Part shown: positions 1-11,800 of the stretch, in pieces
Layout: each line of letters starts with the position of its first letter
Numbering within the stretch: position 1 is the first letter of the stretch
Assembly (NCBI RefSeq): GCF_900496995.4
Contig: NC_044012.1
Coordinates: 1,178,001-1,242,000, forward strand
DNA length: 64,000 nt
Source of the DNA: Aquila chrysaetos chrysaetos
Lineage: Eukaryota > Chordata > Aves > Accipitriformes > Accipitridae
Direction of reading: 5' to 3'
The notes under the pieces: model-generated
Databases searched by the model: none
The model's input: the letters and a program-made list of their open reading frames with translations, nothing else
What the model was told of the DNA's origin: nothing
Program-made: the position numbers and the translations under genes

Positions 1-2693
1 CCGGCCTTTCCTCTTCGAGGTCTGCGGCACCCGCTGCGTCTCCATTCACTGGAAAGGCAGAGGGCAGAGACATTAGCATCCAGAAAGGGTAATGGGGGGC
101 TGGCTGATCTACCGCACCCGCGCAGCCCTGGAAACAGAGCACGTGGTGGGTGGCAGCCGCTACCACCCAAGCACAGGGCTCACGGTGCTCCCAGCCTGCA
201 GCAAAGGCAGCACCTCCTTCACCCAACAGTCAGATCCCTCTGGGAACCACTGCCACTGCCTCTGTCCCGAGACGAAAGCAGAGGGTGCTTCGCATTTGTG
301 CTCGGTACCTCTTCTGCCACTTGCAAACATGCTGCATGCCTGACGGGAATTTAGGTACCGAGCAGGAGCTCAGAAACTGCTGGTGCAGCATCCCCCCACA
401 GGCAGAGGGAAGCCCAGGCTCAGCAAGTCAGCTGCACCGGTAAGAGCTAAACGTTGCTGGATTCCACTGGACTTTTGGAAAAGGGAAGGGGAAGAGAGAG
501 AGAGCAAAGGAAAATTACAAAGAAAACTGATGAGGAGGAAAAAGCAGACCAAAAAAAGTGAAAGGGAATTTGTTTGACGAATATTTATTAGATAGCCAAA
601 AAACCCTGAGACTTGGCAGTCCAGCAGAGGATAACTTTCGCTACAAGACATCCTGGCTTCAGTGGCAAAGCAAAAGCATTAAAAACAAACCAGCAACAAG
701 TAACAAAGAAGTAAGGGATGCAGACAGAGCTCCACAAGTTAGAGCTGAGAAACATAGAAAACCGTAAGGGAATTATAACAAGCCCAAGTATTTAGAAGTA
801 TTGTAGGAAAAAAACTCACAACAGTATAAACCCCCACAGACGGGAGACTGAAGAATTACAGACACTCTGTAGAAGAGGCAGACTGCTCGGGACACTTTTG
901 CTTTGCAGCTGGAGGGTAGCAGGACAGCATCCTCCGGCACCAGAGGAATCCTGGCACACAGCATCAGCAACTAAAGGAGCCCCTCAGGCAGCATCTACAG
1001 GCGATGAAGATTTCCAGGTCAGCAGGCTCACAGCAACTTCCACCAGAGTCCTGCAAGACTCAGCTGAGGAGGTCTCTGACTGCTACTCATTTCTAGCAAA
1101 CCTTGGAAAGGGCGGTTTTAGAAGCTTCAACCACGCTGTGCCAATCTTCAAAGGGAACCTGCAGAATGACCCAGGTAACTGCACTGTGATCGGTTTGATC
1201 TCAGTCCTGGACAAAGCAGGGGAAAAGCTGATCCAAAGTTCACCTGATACGGAAGAGCTCCAGGGGGAACACAGCTAGGGCTAAGCAATGTGGCTGTGGA
1301 GGAAACACGCCATGAAATAATCTCCTTTTATTGTCAGATGAAATTACAGCTGTGAGTGACAAATGCAATGGGGATGTTCTTGCAACAGTCTGCTCAAAAA
1401 ACATGAGAATGTCACCAAAACATACTAAATTGAGAAGGAAGAGGATGGTTTCTAGAGGCATTCCACAGAACACAAGACAGGGTGTCCAGCACTAATCCCA
1501 GCCACCCAAAACACTCATCTCCCCATCCTCTAGCATAAAATCATCGCCAACAAGACTTGCGGAAGACACGGAGGTTGATGAGTGGTAAACAGCGACGAGG
1601 ACAGCACAGTCATAAAGCCACTGGCGAGGCTGGGGCCGGGCCAATAAAACATGTCTTAAACAAATGAAAACCAAGGAGCCAAGTTGTACTCGGGAACAAA
1701 AACTCTGTCCGCAGCCTGAGGGAGCGTCCCCCACACAGCGAGGACACTGGGAAGGGCTGGGTGGGCACAGGGAACACCGTGCAGCATTCGCTTCTGGTAC
1801 AACACTGCACCAAACAGGGCAGAGACGAGCCACGGCCCCGGAGAGGGGAGCACAGACCAGGAGCGACAGCCAAAAGGCAGCATTTCATGTCAGCCTTCTG
1901 CTCCCCCATCTCCCTCCCAAAATGGGTTTTGGCAAAATTGAAATTGCATTGCTCCAGGTTTTTTCCAATGAAACAGGGGGAAAAAAAAAAAAAATATTAA
2001 AAAATCTTCCTTTTGGGTTGAACAAAACATTTCCTTCTACCCAAAACAAAGCACTCTGCTGCTTCTTCCAGGTCTCTGACAAAAGCATAAGAAAGGACAC
2101 CGCTGCCTGCAAAGCAGTGCAGGGGGGCGGGAGATGCTGCACTGCTCAGGTGGCTCCATGAGAGCCAGAGAAGGAAAACAGATAAACCGCTTGTGGCTTT
2201 GTAGTCAGGCACTCAGCAGGTCCCAGTCCCTGCTCTACAAGGTATTTATGGCTTTGTGGACAAACCCAAGAAAAGACGAGAGAAACCTTTCTAAAAAATA
2301 CACTCTGGTGTAAGAATCAGCCCCCTTTTGAGAGGTGGGTTTGTGCCTTCTCTGGTGCTCAACATGACAGCTGCTCCTCGCCACTTCAGTGGGCAAAGAG
2401 CTCAAAACATTTTCACTGGACACTGATGGGCAAATTCAGCTGAACGCTCCCAACCCCTGGATGGGGTATTTTTTGTCAGGGAGACACCAGAGAGGAGCCA
2501 CAGAAATTATTCACAACAGGCAGAACAGATCCTACCAGTGTGCTCTGCAGCGCTGCCCAACTTATCACAAGTAAAATCGATAAAAATCAATCAATTCACA
2601 GGGAGGAAACTCCCAGGCACTACAAGATCCGTTATCTTAGCAGAAATTCATTTTCTCCCACAAGATGCAGCCCTCCCACGAGCGGTGGTTCAC
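1..2693 (-). other. WWP2: WWP2 intron running off the left edge
   Basis: No exon matching the WW or HECT part of the family is visible on the minus strand. Open frames are short and lack a recognisable product. Only short homopolymer runs are seen, such as an A run near 1981-1993. The host-intron microRNA of this gene in mammals (miR-140) belongs to a later intron and was not seen here. Confidence 0.6.
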
Positions 2694-2833
2694 CTGCACC
2701 GTTGGCTGTGCCGTTGGCCATGCCGGCGTGCTGCGTGCTCTTGGCCTGCTGCCGGTGCCGGCTCCTGGTGCTGGGACTTTGCTCTCCACTCCCCGTGTTT
2801 TGCCTGGCCACTCCAGCTGCATGTCGGTGCGTC
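2694..2833 (-). CDS. WWP2: WWP2 linker exon, last one inside the window
   Basis: This 140-bp exon has acceptor CCCTTGCAG and donor GCAG|GTGAAC. It encodes THRHAAGVARQNTGSGEQSP then STRSRHRQQAKSTQHAGMAN and GTANGA. It ends in phase 1. The next exons (rest of linker, four WW domains, HECT) are not seen in the remaining 2.7 kb to the left edge. Confidence 0.88.
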
Positions 2834-5800
2834 CTGCAAGGGAAAGAAACGCGGGAGGTGAAACACACCGCTGGCCTCACAAAGAAAACCCCGCTCCTGC
2901 CTTTTTGCCTCGGTCTCGTGCCGCCTCTCCCCCAGCACGGCCGTCGGTCTTCCCCCGAGAACAGCCGGGACGCAGCCACGTGCCTCCGCTCCTCCGGCAG
3001 CGCCCTGAACTTCGTGCTGCTTACTCAGACCTGCCAGCCTGCCCACGGGTCCTGGCACCCGCCTGCCGGTGGCAGAGTCCCACAGAGGAGTAACCTGGGT
3101 GACAATGACCTTGCTTTTGTTTGCAGGTGCTCACCCCAGCTGCCGAGGAACGGCCCCGGGCGCTCACGGCCAGAAACCCGCTCGCAGCACCAAGCCTTCG
3201 TGGCCACTGGCAGTTTTCTCCTTCCACCCCTGCAGTAAAGCTCACAGGAGAGATCCCACGCCAGCGCCAGCTCCTGCACTGCGGTGGGAACCCTCACCGG
3301 TGCCTCCCGCCTGGCTACAAGCCTTGCACAAAGCCAGGTGAGGAAGGTGCAAGCGTTCGCTGCTGCCGTGACGGCCGCGACCTCTGGCAAAGGAAGAAAC
3401 AGCCGGGAAAGATGGGAGCTTAAATCACAGCACAGGTTGTGACCCGCTCGGACGTGGCTGCTCCATCTCTTGGGGGGGGTCTTCTCTTTGTGCCAAGCTG
3501 GAGCTCCTGGCCACCGGGTCCCCGTGGCCAGGGCAGCCCGAGCTCCACGGGCAGAGCGCCTGCGGCACCCCCCAAGCAAACTCTCCCCCTCCAACCGCCC
3601 TGGGCCCCTGAAGCAGCCCGAAGGCATTCAAGAACAGGCTGGGTTTTCACATTGATTAAGAAGCCTGGTTGTTACTGCAAGCGGGGAGGAGGACGGGGCA
3701 GGGCGGGAGGGGGGATGCTGCCTTCCCGCGTCTGGGGGCCGGGGGGGCAGAGGCAGCGCCCGGCCACCTCCACCCAGGATCGCAGCCAGGGCCAACGGCC
3801 ACAGAGGGCAAGGACCGCAGGGATTAGGAAGTTGGTTTGCCCCAGCCAAGTTCTCCCCTTAAAAGGGCAAAACCCGCAAATTGTCCCCAGGTCCCGGGGC
3901 TGGAGCTGGGAGGGGACAGCAGCTTGGCAGCGACGGGACGCAGCATCAGTCATGCCACCCTCACCAGCTCCAGCAAGCCCTCGGTTCCTCCCACTCGCTC
4001 TGAAGCCACTCTCCTTGGGGAGCGGCTCACGGCAGCGGGCAGAGGAAAGGCTGGGATCGGGAGGAGACATGGGAAAGCCGGAGATGGTTGTTGAAAATAG
4101 ATCAGATAAGACCCATGGGCAGAGCGGCCCATGAGCAGGAGCTGCCGAGGCCGCTTCGACCAGCCACGGACCTTCCCAGGAGGGCAGCCCCACGCAGGGG
4201 CTCCTCAGACCTCGAACTCGCCCCACAAACCCCAGCTATGGCCAGGACACTGCTACGTGCTGGGGATTTGCTTTGGCCACCAGCATCTGGGGACTTGGAG
4301 CAGCTGCAGAATGGGCTCCTCTTTCCCCGGTCAGGAGGTGAAGGTTGCCCCTTGCTGCCCATCCATGGGGCTCGGGGGGGGGGGGCACATCGGTACCATG
4401 TGCCTCCCAAAAGTTGGCTGGGACCCACCTACCCACAACACAGCCCCCGGCGAGGAGCGGGCAGGTGGCATCACCGGCAGGAGCCAGTCCCACCGGGAAT
4501 GGCCCCCGAGGCACGGGACGGATCTGGTCCCTGCCCTTCTCAGCACAGATGAGCTCAGAGCTGCCCAGAGAGTTTTTAGAAACCAAAACAGGATGTTTCC
4601 AGGCTGCCAGCCGGCCACACAGGGTTACCAGGCCTGAATTAGCCGGCCCGCCGCCCAGCCCAACCCTCCTACGAGTGCTCCCATCTGGGCATTGTCTTTT
4701 AATAGACGCGTGGAAACAAACCCAGCAAGGCCACGTGAGAGTGGCGGGGCTGGGAACGCGCTCCTAAAATAGGAGCGGGGAGAAAACAAGGCAGAGCGCG
4801 GATGGGAACAGCCTCTCGTGGCCACGCCGGTGGGATGGAGCGGGGCGTGCGGAGGGCAGCCCACCTCCCGGGTGGTTGAGAAGACCCTTGCTGTCCCCCA
4901 TCAACTGGGGACCTCGGGTGGCTGCCCCTTCGACCCTCCTGGGCCGGAGGGAGCAGACGATGCCGAAGAGGAAAGTGGCATCAGCCAGGGTGACATCGAC
5001 CTTTCAGCTCCCCCCCGCTTCTGCCCAGGCAGAGCCCCCACGCCACAGCGCCTGACGTGGGCTCCAAGCACGAAACCCAGGAACGGCCGCCTCCTCCCGC
5101 CGCGGTGGCCAGAAGGTCCTGGCATGAGATGCCAGCAGAGGTGTCAGCACCAGTCTCGGTTTCACTCCGCGCACCAGATTACGAACTGGGACCGAAGAGG
5201 AGGGAGGGCAGAGGGTGCAGCCGGGAGCCAGTGCTGGCTGCAGGGGGTCAGGGCACGGCCACCGGGAAACACAACCGGGAGAGCGCCGGCACCACGCGGG
5301 CAGCAAGGGGCTCAGCTCACAAAACACGGAGCTGAGAAATTCCCCCTGCCCCTGCGAAGCGGGGAGGAGGCAGCCACGTCCCCCAGCACCGAGCCCTCAC
5401 TCCCGCAGTGCCAAGAGCTGAGATGGCACCCGTGTACCACCACCGTGGAGCTGGGGCAGGACCAACACCCCCTTGCCCCATGGCAGTGGGAAGAGGTGCC
5501 TAGCTCCGAAACCCCGAACCTGGCTCCGAAACCCCGAACCCAGTTTATTCCTGTTACCCACCCCCTTCCAACTGACCCGAGACCCATCTCACGGCTTGTT
5601 CTCCAAGGCCCTGAGCAGCCCCCCCAGCCCCTCTGCCGTAGCCGGCAGCGCACCCGCCGCGCAGCACAGCCCGCCTCTCCCCTGCCCGTGCCAAGGCTGC
5701 AACTGGTGACTCCAGCTCCCCCGGCCTTTCGCTGCTGTTGTGTCACACCAGAAGCCACACGCCTGGGGACATCCCGCAGCCACACGTGTGGCTTTGCAGA

Positions 5801-8800
5801 GCGAGGGGTCTCAGAAGGGAAATACTTCGTCTGAGAGACCCGGAGGAGTGTCTCCCACCTGCCCTTAGGGATGCTCATGCCCGTCGCTAGCTGAGCGGTG
5901 ACTTTTGGACATCACACAAGCAGAGAAAGCGAAGCACACTGCACTGAAGAAATCACTTGACTTTGCATGAGCCCTTGACAGTTGACAGCAGTTTCTCACG
6001 GCTGTGCCTAGATCGCAATACCCAACGTGGTTCATCAGCCGGAGCCTCTCCATAGGGTGAAGAGCAAACCAAGCTACTTTATTCCCTGCTGTCAGAAGAG
6101 GCCCCTTTGGCCACCACAAGACAAATGAGGATTGTGGCAACTCTCTCGGCACCCACAGCATCAGCTCTCAGCCGGGGACCTCTGGGCTCTGTTTTCTCTC
6201 CACACAGAGGGCTGTGGAATTTCACACCCCGTCACCAAGATTAGCAGCAAATCCCAAGATGACATTTGTTCAGGAGAAGAAAGAGAAGCCCTGACCAAGC
6301 AGTTTCCCTTGAGGGGACAGTGTAGAAATAGCTGAGGAGCAAAGAATGACCCTTTTCTTTCCATCCTGCCTGTGAGCGAGTTTGCCAGCATCCATCACCA
6401 AGCCCATGAAAATAAACACAGCTCTGCGTATAAACAGAGCAAACATCAAACAGCATTCCCATGTGCAAAGGACCTGTACTCCACCCGGAGAAGGCAGCTG
6501 CCTCCATGGTGGGTACGTACAGCAACGCTCTGCCCCATGTAGCAGTACTACTTCAAACTGTGGAGTCATGTGCAGAACAACCCTAAATTCAAGTGAGTGT
6601 AGGATGAATTGAACACTAGGTTGGGACTTTTCCCATACCAGAGCAGCCATGGGATTTTTAATGATTGCAAGCACACCTGGAAGGTCTGTGAAGGACCCTG
6701 TAGAAGTACTGGCCAGACCTCACCACACTTCTCTCAGACACTTGCAGGTTGAGAGGACACCAAAAGGAGAAAATAATTCCAGGCAATCAGAGAGCAGTCA
6801 GGAATCAGAAGCAAGCAGTCACCAGGTTGAGCCTCCCAAACCAAAACTTCCTTTGCGGGCTTTCTAGCACCTACTGATAGGTGCTAAGCGGCTGCAAAGT
6901 CCAGCTCCCATCAGGACACTGAGCAGTCTCTCGCCCCTTAGAAGGCTTTAACACCTGGACAGCAGAAATCAAGAGGAGCAGCCACAGCAAAAGGGCACAA
7001 ACTGTGTTGAGCAACCTGCTCCCAATTTCCCATCCCACTCGCTCCTCGGGTGGGAGATGAACAAATGATATGGAAGGAGAGGGTCACTTTTTAGAGCCAA
7101 AAACATTTCTCCCCTTTGTTCATCTCTTGTATGTGCCCTGCAGATGAAGAAGAAAAGCTCAAGGTGTGGGGCTGGTCGCTAAGAGGGCTCCTAAGCCTGG
7201 GGGGCACGCAGAACCTCTTATCGGGCAGGCTGCAGGCACCCTCTTTACAGCCACACTTCTAACCAGAACATCTGTATAGGCTGCTGGGCCACTGCCATAC
7301 TCTGGAAATATAAATAGGTGTTAAATTCAACTCCATGTTGACAGTGTGACACGTCTCTCAATAACCACAGCTCCAAAAGGAGCAGCGCTGAGCCACTCCA
7401 GCCCAGCGAGAAGGCAAGGAAGGGCACTGTGCCAGGCACAGGATGGCCTGGTGCCCAAGCATCTCATTTCCTTTGGAAGCAGCTGTTATTTCCCTGCAGC
7501 TCTGCTTCTCCTGCTCCCCCTGGACCTTCAGAAGCGTCCCCCTGTGACCATCGCCCAGAGGGGCATTGTGCTTGCCAGCCTGGCTGCGTCTGCCCAGGGC
7601 TGTGCTCAAGGCAAGAGCTGGGGTCCCTGTAATCCCCATTTGAAGGGACCCCTGCAGACCAGCCCTTCGCTGGTTTGCCTGGTCACAGCCTGCCCCACAT
7701 CTCCCCGACAGACCATTCCTTCAGCTGCCACTAGAGCAACTGGTGGAAACTGTCTGGGCCATCACCGACCTGATATTCCTTGAGAAACAAATACTTTAAG
7801 AGAGGCTCAGGTCAGCTGCACCCTGGCTGTATGGTCACCTCCCAGCTCTGCTGTCCTCCAGGAGGTCGGCCAGCCCACTCCTGCTCCACACCTCCTACGG
7901 GCTGCTTTGCTGGGACCTCACTGGGAGATCTGGACTGGGGTCCACTGCACAAGGATGATCTAGACACTTCTCAGCTGCCTCACGGCCGCAGCAACCACCC
8001 AGTAATGGACTGACAGGTGCTGCCAGCACAGGACCCTTACCTTGGTCTGCTTCCAAAGCAGTTTGTACTGGGAGGCTGGTGTCTGCCCTCTGTGGCTGCA
8101 GCCACGCTGCTGGGGTCCCGTCCAGGCAGCTGGGACCCTGAATGGGTGAAGAAAAAGCGGGTGAAGAAAACGACCGAGGCACCTACTAGTTCTACCCTCC
8201 TTCCTTCCCTCCCTCCTTCCAGAACGGAGACCCAAAAGCACAACAGCCCCATACGTTAGAGAACAGACCCCCCCCCAGCACACAAGGACCCCCTGCCTTT
8301 ACGCTGAGGTGCTCTCCTCTCCCGCTGCTGTGCAATAGCATAGCCCGTTCCCACAGCACCCCGCGGCTCCAAGCGCGGAACTAGGGAAGGTAAACGCAGG
8401 ACTTTGCGGAACTGGCATCACCAGGAAAGTGGCTGCATTTAGGACTCCCAGATTTCACAGGCTCCGTCTCCCAGCGAGGAAGAGAAGGAGCCGAGGGAAA
8501 GCAATGCGCCAGCCCCTGTCCGGCACAAGCTCTGCTCGGTCCCCCGGCAGCCCCGATGGGTCAGACACCAGTCCACATCTCCGCACACCCCCTGTCACAG
8601 GGAGCCCTTTTCTGAGCGGTTCACGGAATACAGAAGCCGTTTCCCCAGCCCACACGGGACGGCGAGGGAAGGGGCCAAGCCACGTGGGCGGCTGGTGGAG
8701 GGCCTGGAGAAGGGCCGCTCCTCTCACGCCGGCGGGGAGGCAGGGTGTCAGCCCGTCGACGCTCCCGCTCCTGTCCCACCACGCGCTCGCTCCCGCGGGA

Positions 8801-11800
8801 GCCCACGCGCAAGCCCAGCGTCAGGGCAGGCAGGGGCCGGAGCCTTACCTGGGAGAGGAGGCGGCTGCTGGCACTCGGACGCTTGCTCAGGGGTCCCGGG
8901 GGCCGAGCTCTCAGCCCCACTCCTCTCCCCGCTGCTGCTCACCGCCTCGTGCTCAGAGCCGCCACATGCATGCGGAGACGGGCAGCACTCACCCTCTGTC
9001 ACGGCGCTGCCATTAGGCAAGCTTCCCAGATCAACAGCGGGCCCGTCCAGGAAAATCGTCAGCTCTCCGCCAGAGACAACGCTGCCTTTGTTCTCCGTCT
9101 GCAGGTCCAGGGTCAGCTGCCTGTTCTCCACTGTGGGAGACGAGGGGACACGGAGAAAGAGACCAAGCAGTCACCACTCAGGATGCCAGCCGTGATGGAG
9201 GATGGCTCCACCACCCCAGCTCTCCCATGGGACAGGACATCAGCCTCCTGGTCCCCTCCAGGCCTCCCTACACCCCCAGAGGACAATGTGCCCGCTCCCT
9301 CAGGGCCAGCTGTCTCAGCGAGCGCCACCGGCATTGGCCCCACACCAACACCCACCCACCAGCATCACCAGAGGACACCTGGCCAGCCCCACCACCAGCT
9401 CCCAAGGAAGACCCTCCTTCACCAGCCACTGCTCGCAAAGCAGGGTCCCTCCACGGGGGTGGACCTGCCCCAGGCTGCAACACAGCCGAGACCACCGTTG
9501 CCCACAGATCCAGAAGCTGGGGCTGTAAGGGGGATCGCAGCAGGAAAGCCGAGGGATTCAGCTGGTTTGACGCGGCACACAGGGCAAGAACGGTCCTGCA
9601 TGAGAGTGACCACGGGCAGGCGCCTGGGACACGAAGCAGGCTGATGGCTACGTGCCCAACGGTGCCTGAAGCTCTGGCCAGCTGCAGAGGAGCAAGCAGC
9701 ATCTTTCAGAATCTGGGGCATCCTCATGCCCCCTAGAAAACCCGGGTAAGCAGCAAAGGAAAACTCCAGGCACATCCCTCCATCCACATCCCAGCATATC
9801 AGCTCCACTGGATGCAACTGGCACAAAAGGTTGCCCCCAAACAGAAACACTCCGCTGCGGCTTCAAACCTCCTTTGCAGAAGCTTCTGGAGCAGGCGGCA
9901 TGGGCTGGGAGGGTCCTGGAGATGGCCACCAGCTCCACTCCCCTCCCTCGTGAGCCAGTTTGGCTCCAGCAACTTAGCGAGACTTTGCCAGCCATAGCTC
10001 CACGCGCAGCTGGGCACTGCGGCTTCTCCCAGGGATAATGGCCCTGGGAACGCCACTCCAGCACGGAGCAAGGGGCTGCAGCGGTGGGGAAGGGGAACCG
10101 ATGAGCTGCACGGTGCCACATGCACCATCAGCTGCTTCGAGAACTGGCGCCTGCCCTGTTTCACTGACACACGCTGGCAGCCACGGCTCTCTGCCTCCCT
10201 GCACCCCAGGACAGACACCCACCACCCTTCCAGCTCCTCCGAGGCCTCCTGACAGCTCCCTACTACACACACGCAGCAGCAAGGGGTGTCCCCGGTGCCG
10301 CTGGGAAGCCACCAGTGCTCGGCACAGCTGGAGCAATGCATGGTGTGAAGAGGCTGCCTGTGCACCTCCCACAGCCCCCTCCAGCTATGCATGCTAAACC
10401 ACCCACTGCACGGCCGCATCCCCACGGGCGAGGGGAGAACAAGGCGACCCTCAGTGCCCGCGGGCAGGCAGGGCTCTCGCACCACCGCAGCGATGCCTGC
10501 TGGAGCCAGCAGGACCGAAACACCCAGCTCCACCACAGAAGGCCAGAAAAATTTGGCTGCGCCAGCCTGGGACACCAGCCCAGACGCTTCCTGACTCATT
10601 TGCTCAAATAATATTTTTATTATACACAGATTGCTCATGACACAATGGCACCATTTTTTAGCAACCTGCTTTGTCCCAGTCTGCCGTGGGGACGGGGTGT
10701 GGTACCTGCCAGCAGGAGGATGGGAACACGCTCCCCACAGACCCCTCGTCCCATCTCTAGCTCCGGGATGAGACGCGCTGGCGGGGCCCCAGGGTGTGCA
10801 ACTGCCACCCAAACAGCACCCACGGCTCCCGGCTGCCAGCCCAGCCCTTGCACAGCACCAGGGGCGAAGGCGCAGAGCCCAGGGTGCCGCTGCGCACCGG
10901 TCTGGCCCTTGCCAGGACCAGAAGCAGCCGCACACCTCTCGCACCAGCCCGGAGAGCGGCTCCTGTCCTCCTCCCCTGGCCGGAGCTGCTCCTTCCCGCA
11001 GGGTGCCTGCCGGCCTCGCACAACTGGGAGGGGACACAAAGGGGACGGAGAAGGGGGTCCAGCGCGAGGCCGGTCACAGCACTCGCGCCACACGCACCGG
11101 CCCGTGGCTGGTAGCCGTCCGTCCTCCAAGCTGACCAGCGCTGCAAGGAGGATCCCAGTTACAGGGCAGGCAGCCCAGCGCTGGGATTCATGACCCCCTC
11201 ACCCAAGCCGTCTCTGCCCCACAGGGTGCTCAACAGGGACACCGAAGCCCAGCGCCACAGGGTCTGCAGAGAAGACAGGGCTGTGGGACAGGCTGCGCTC
11301 GTGGGTCTCGTGAAAGAGCCTCAGGTTTTTAGTGCCAAGGAGGCAGGTGTGCCCTCAGTGCCCAAAGTCCGGGCACACGTTCACGGGAGCACAGCATGGA
11401 GGTTGGAGCCCAACTCGTTACCCACCCATCATCAGACAAGGGATTCTGCTAAGCCTGGTCTTGCCCATCTGCCTAAAGGAGTTACTCTCGGTTTGCTTCC
11501 AAGGGGAACCGATCTCACAGACGGTTTTAAGAGCCTGAGATAGAAGATGCTACCGAGTGCGGCCAAAAACCAGAACAAATCCAGACCCTGTTTCTCCCCG
11601 GCGGCTCCAAGCCATAGGAATCTGCATTTTCTCCGAGCCGTGCGGAAGTCGTGCCCGCACGCTCCAGGGGTCCCCTCCATCCCCCTCCGTGAGCGCCCAG
11701 CAGCCGAGCGCGCCGGTCTCCCCGCCGGAGCCGCACAAGCCCTCATTGTGCGGGCGCCCAGCCGAGGGGGCGGCAGCGCAGGAGCAAAGACAAGGTGTCT

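Noticed and set aside
1-2693. Possible miR-140 hairpin (hosted by WWP2 in mammals)
   Set aside because: Neither arm sequence is present; the host intron is a later one, outside the window.
4818-5834. 338-codon plus-strand open frame
   Set aside because: Pro/Arg/Ala-rich low complexity inside a WWP2 intron and antisense to it, with no recognised family.
9799-11037. 412-codon minus-strand open frame in a WWP2 intron
   Set aside because: It is rich in Gly, Cys, Ser, Trp and Arg, with no domain and no splice or start context. It overlaps other equally open frames on both strands, which is typical of GC-rich non-coding DNA.
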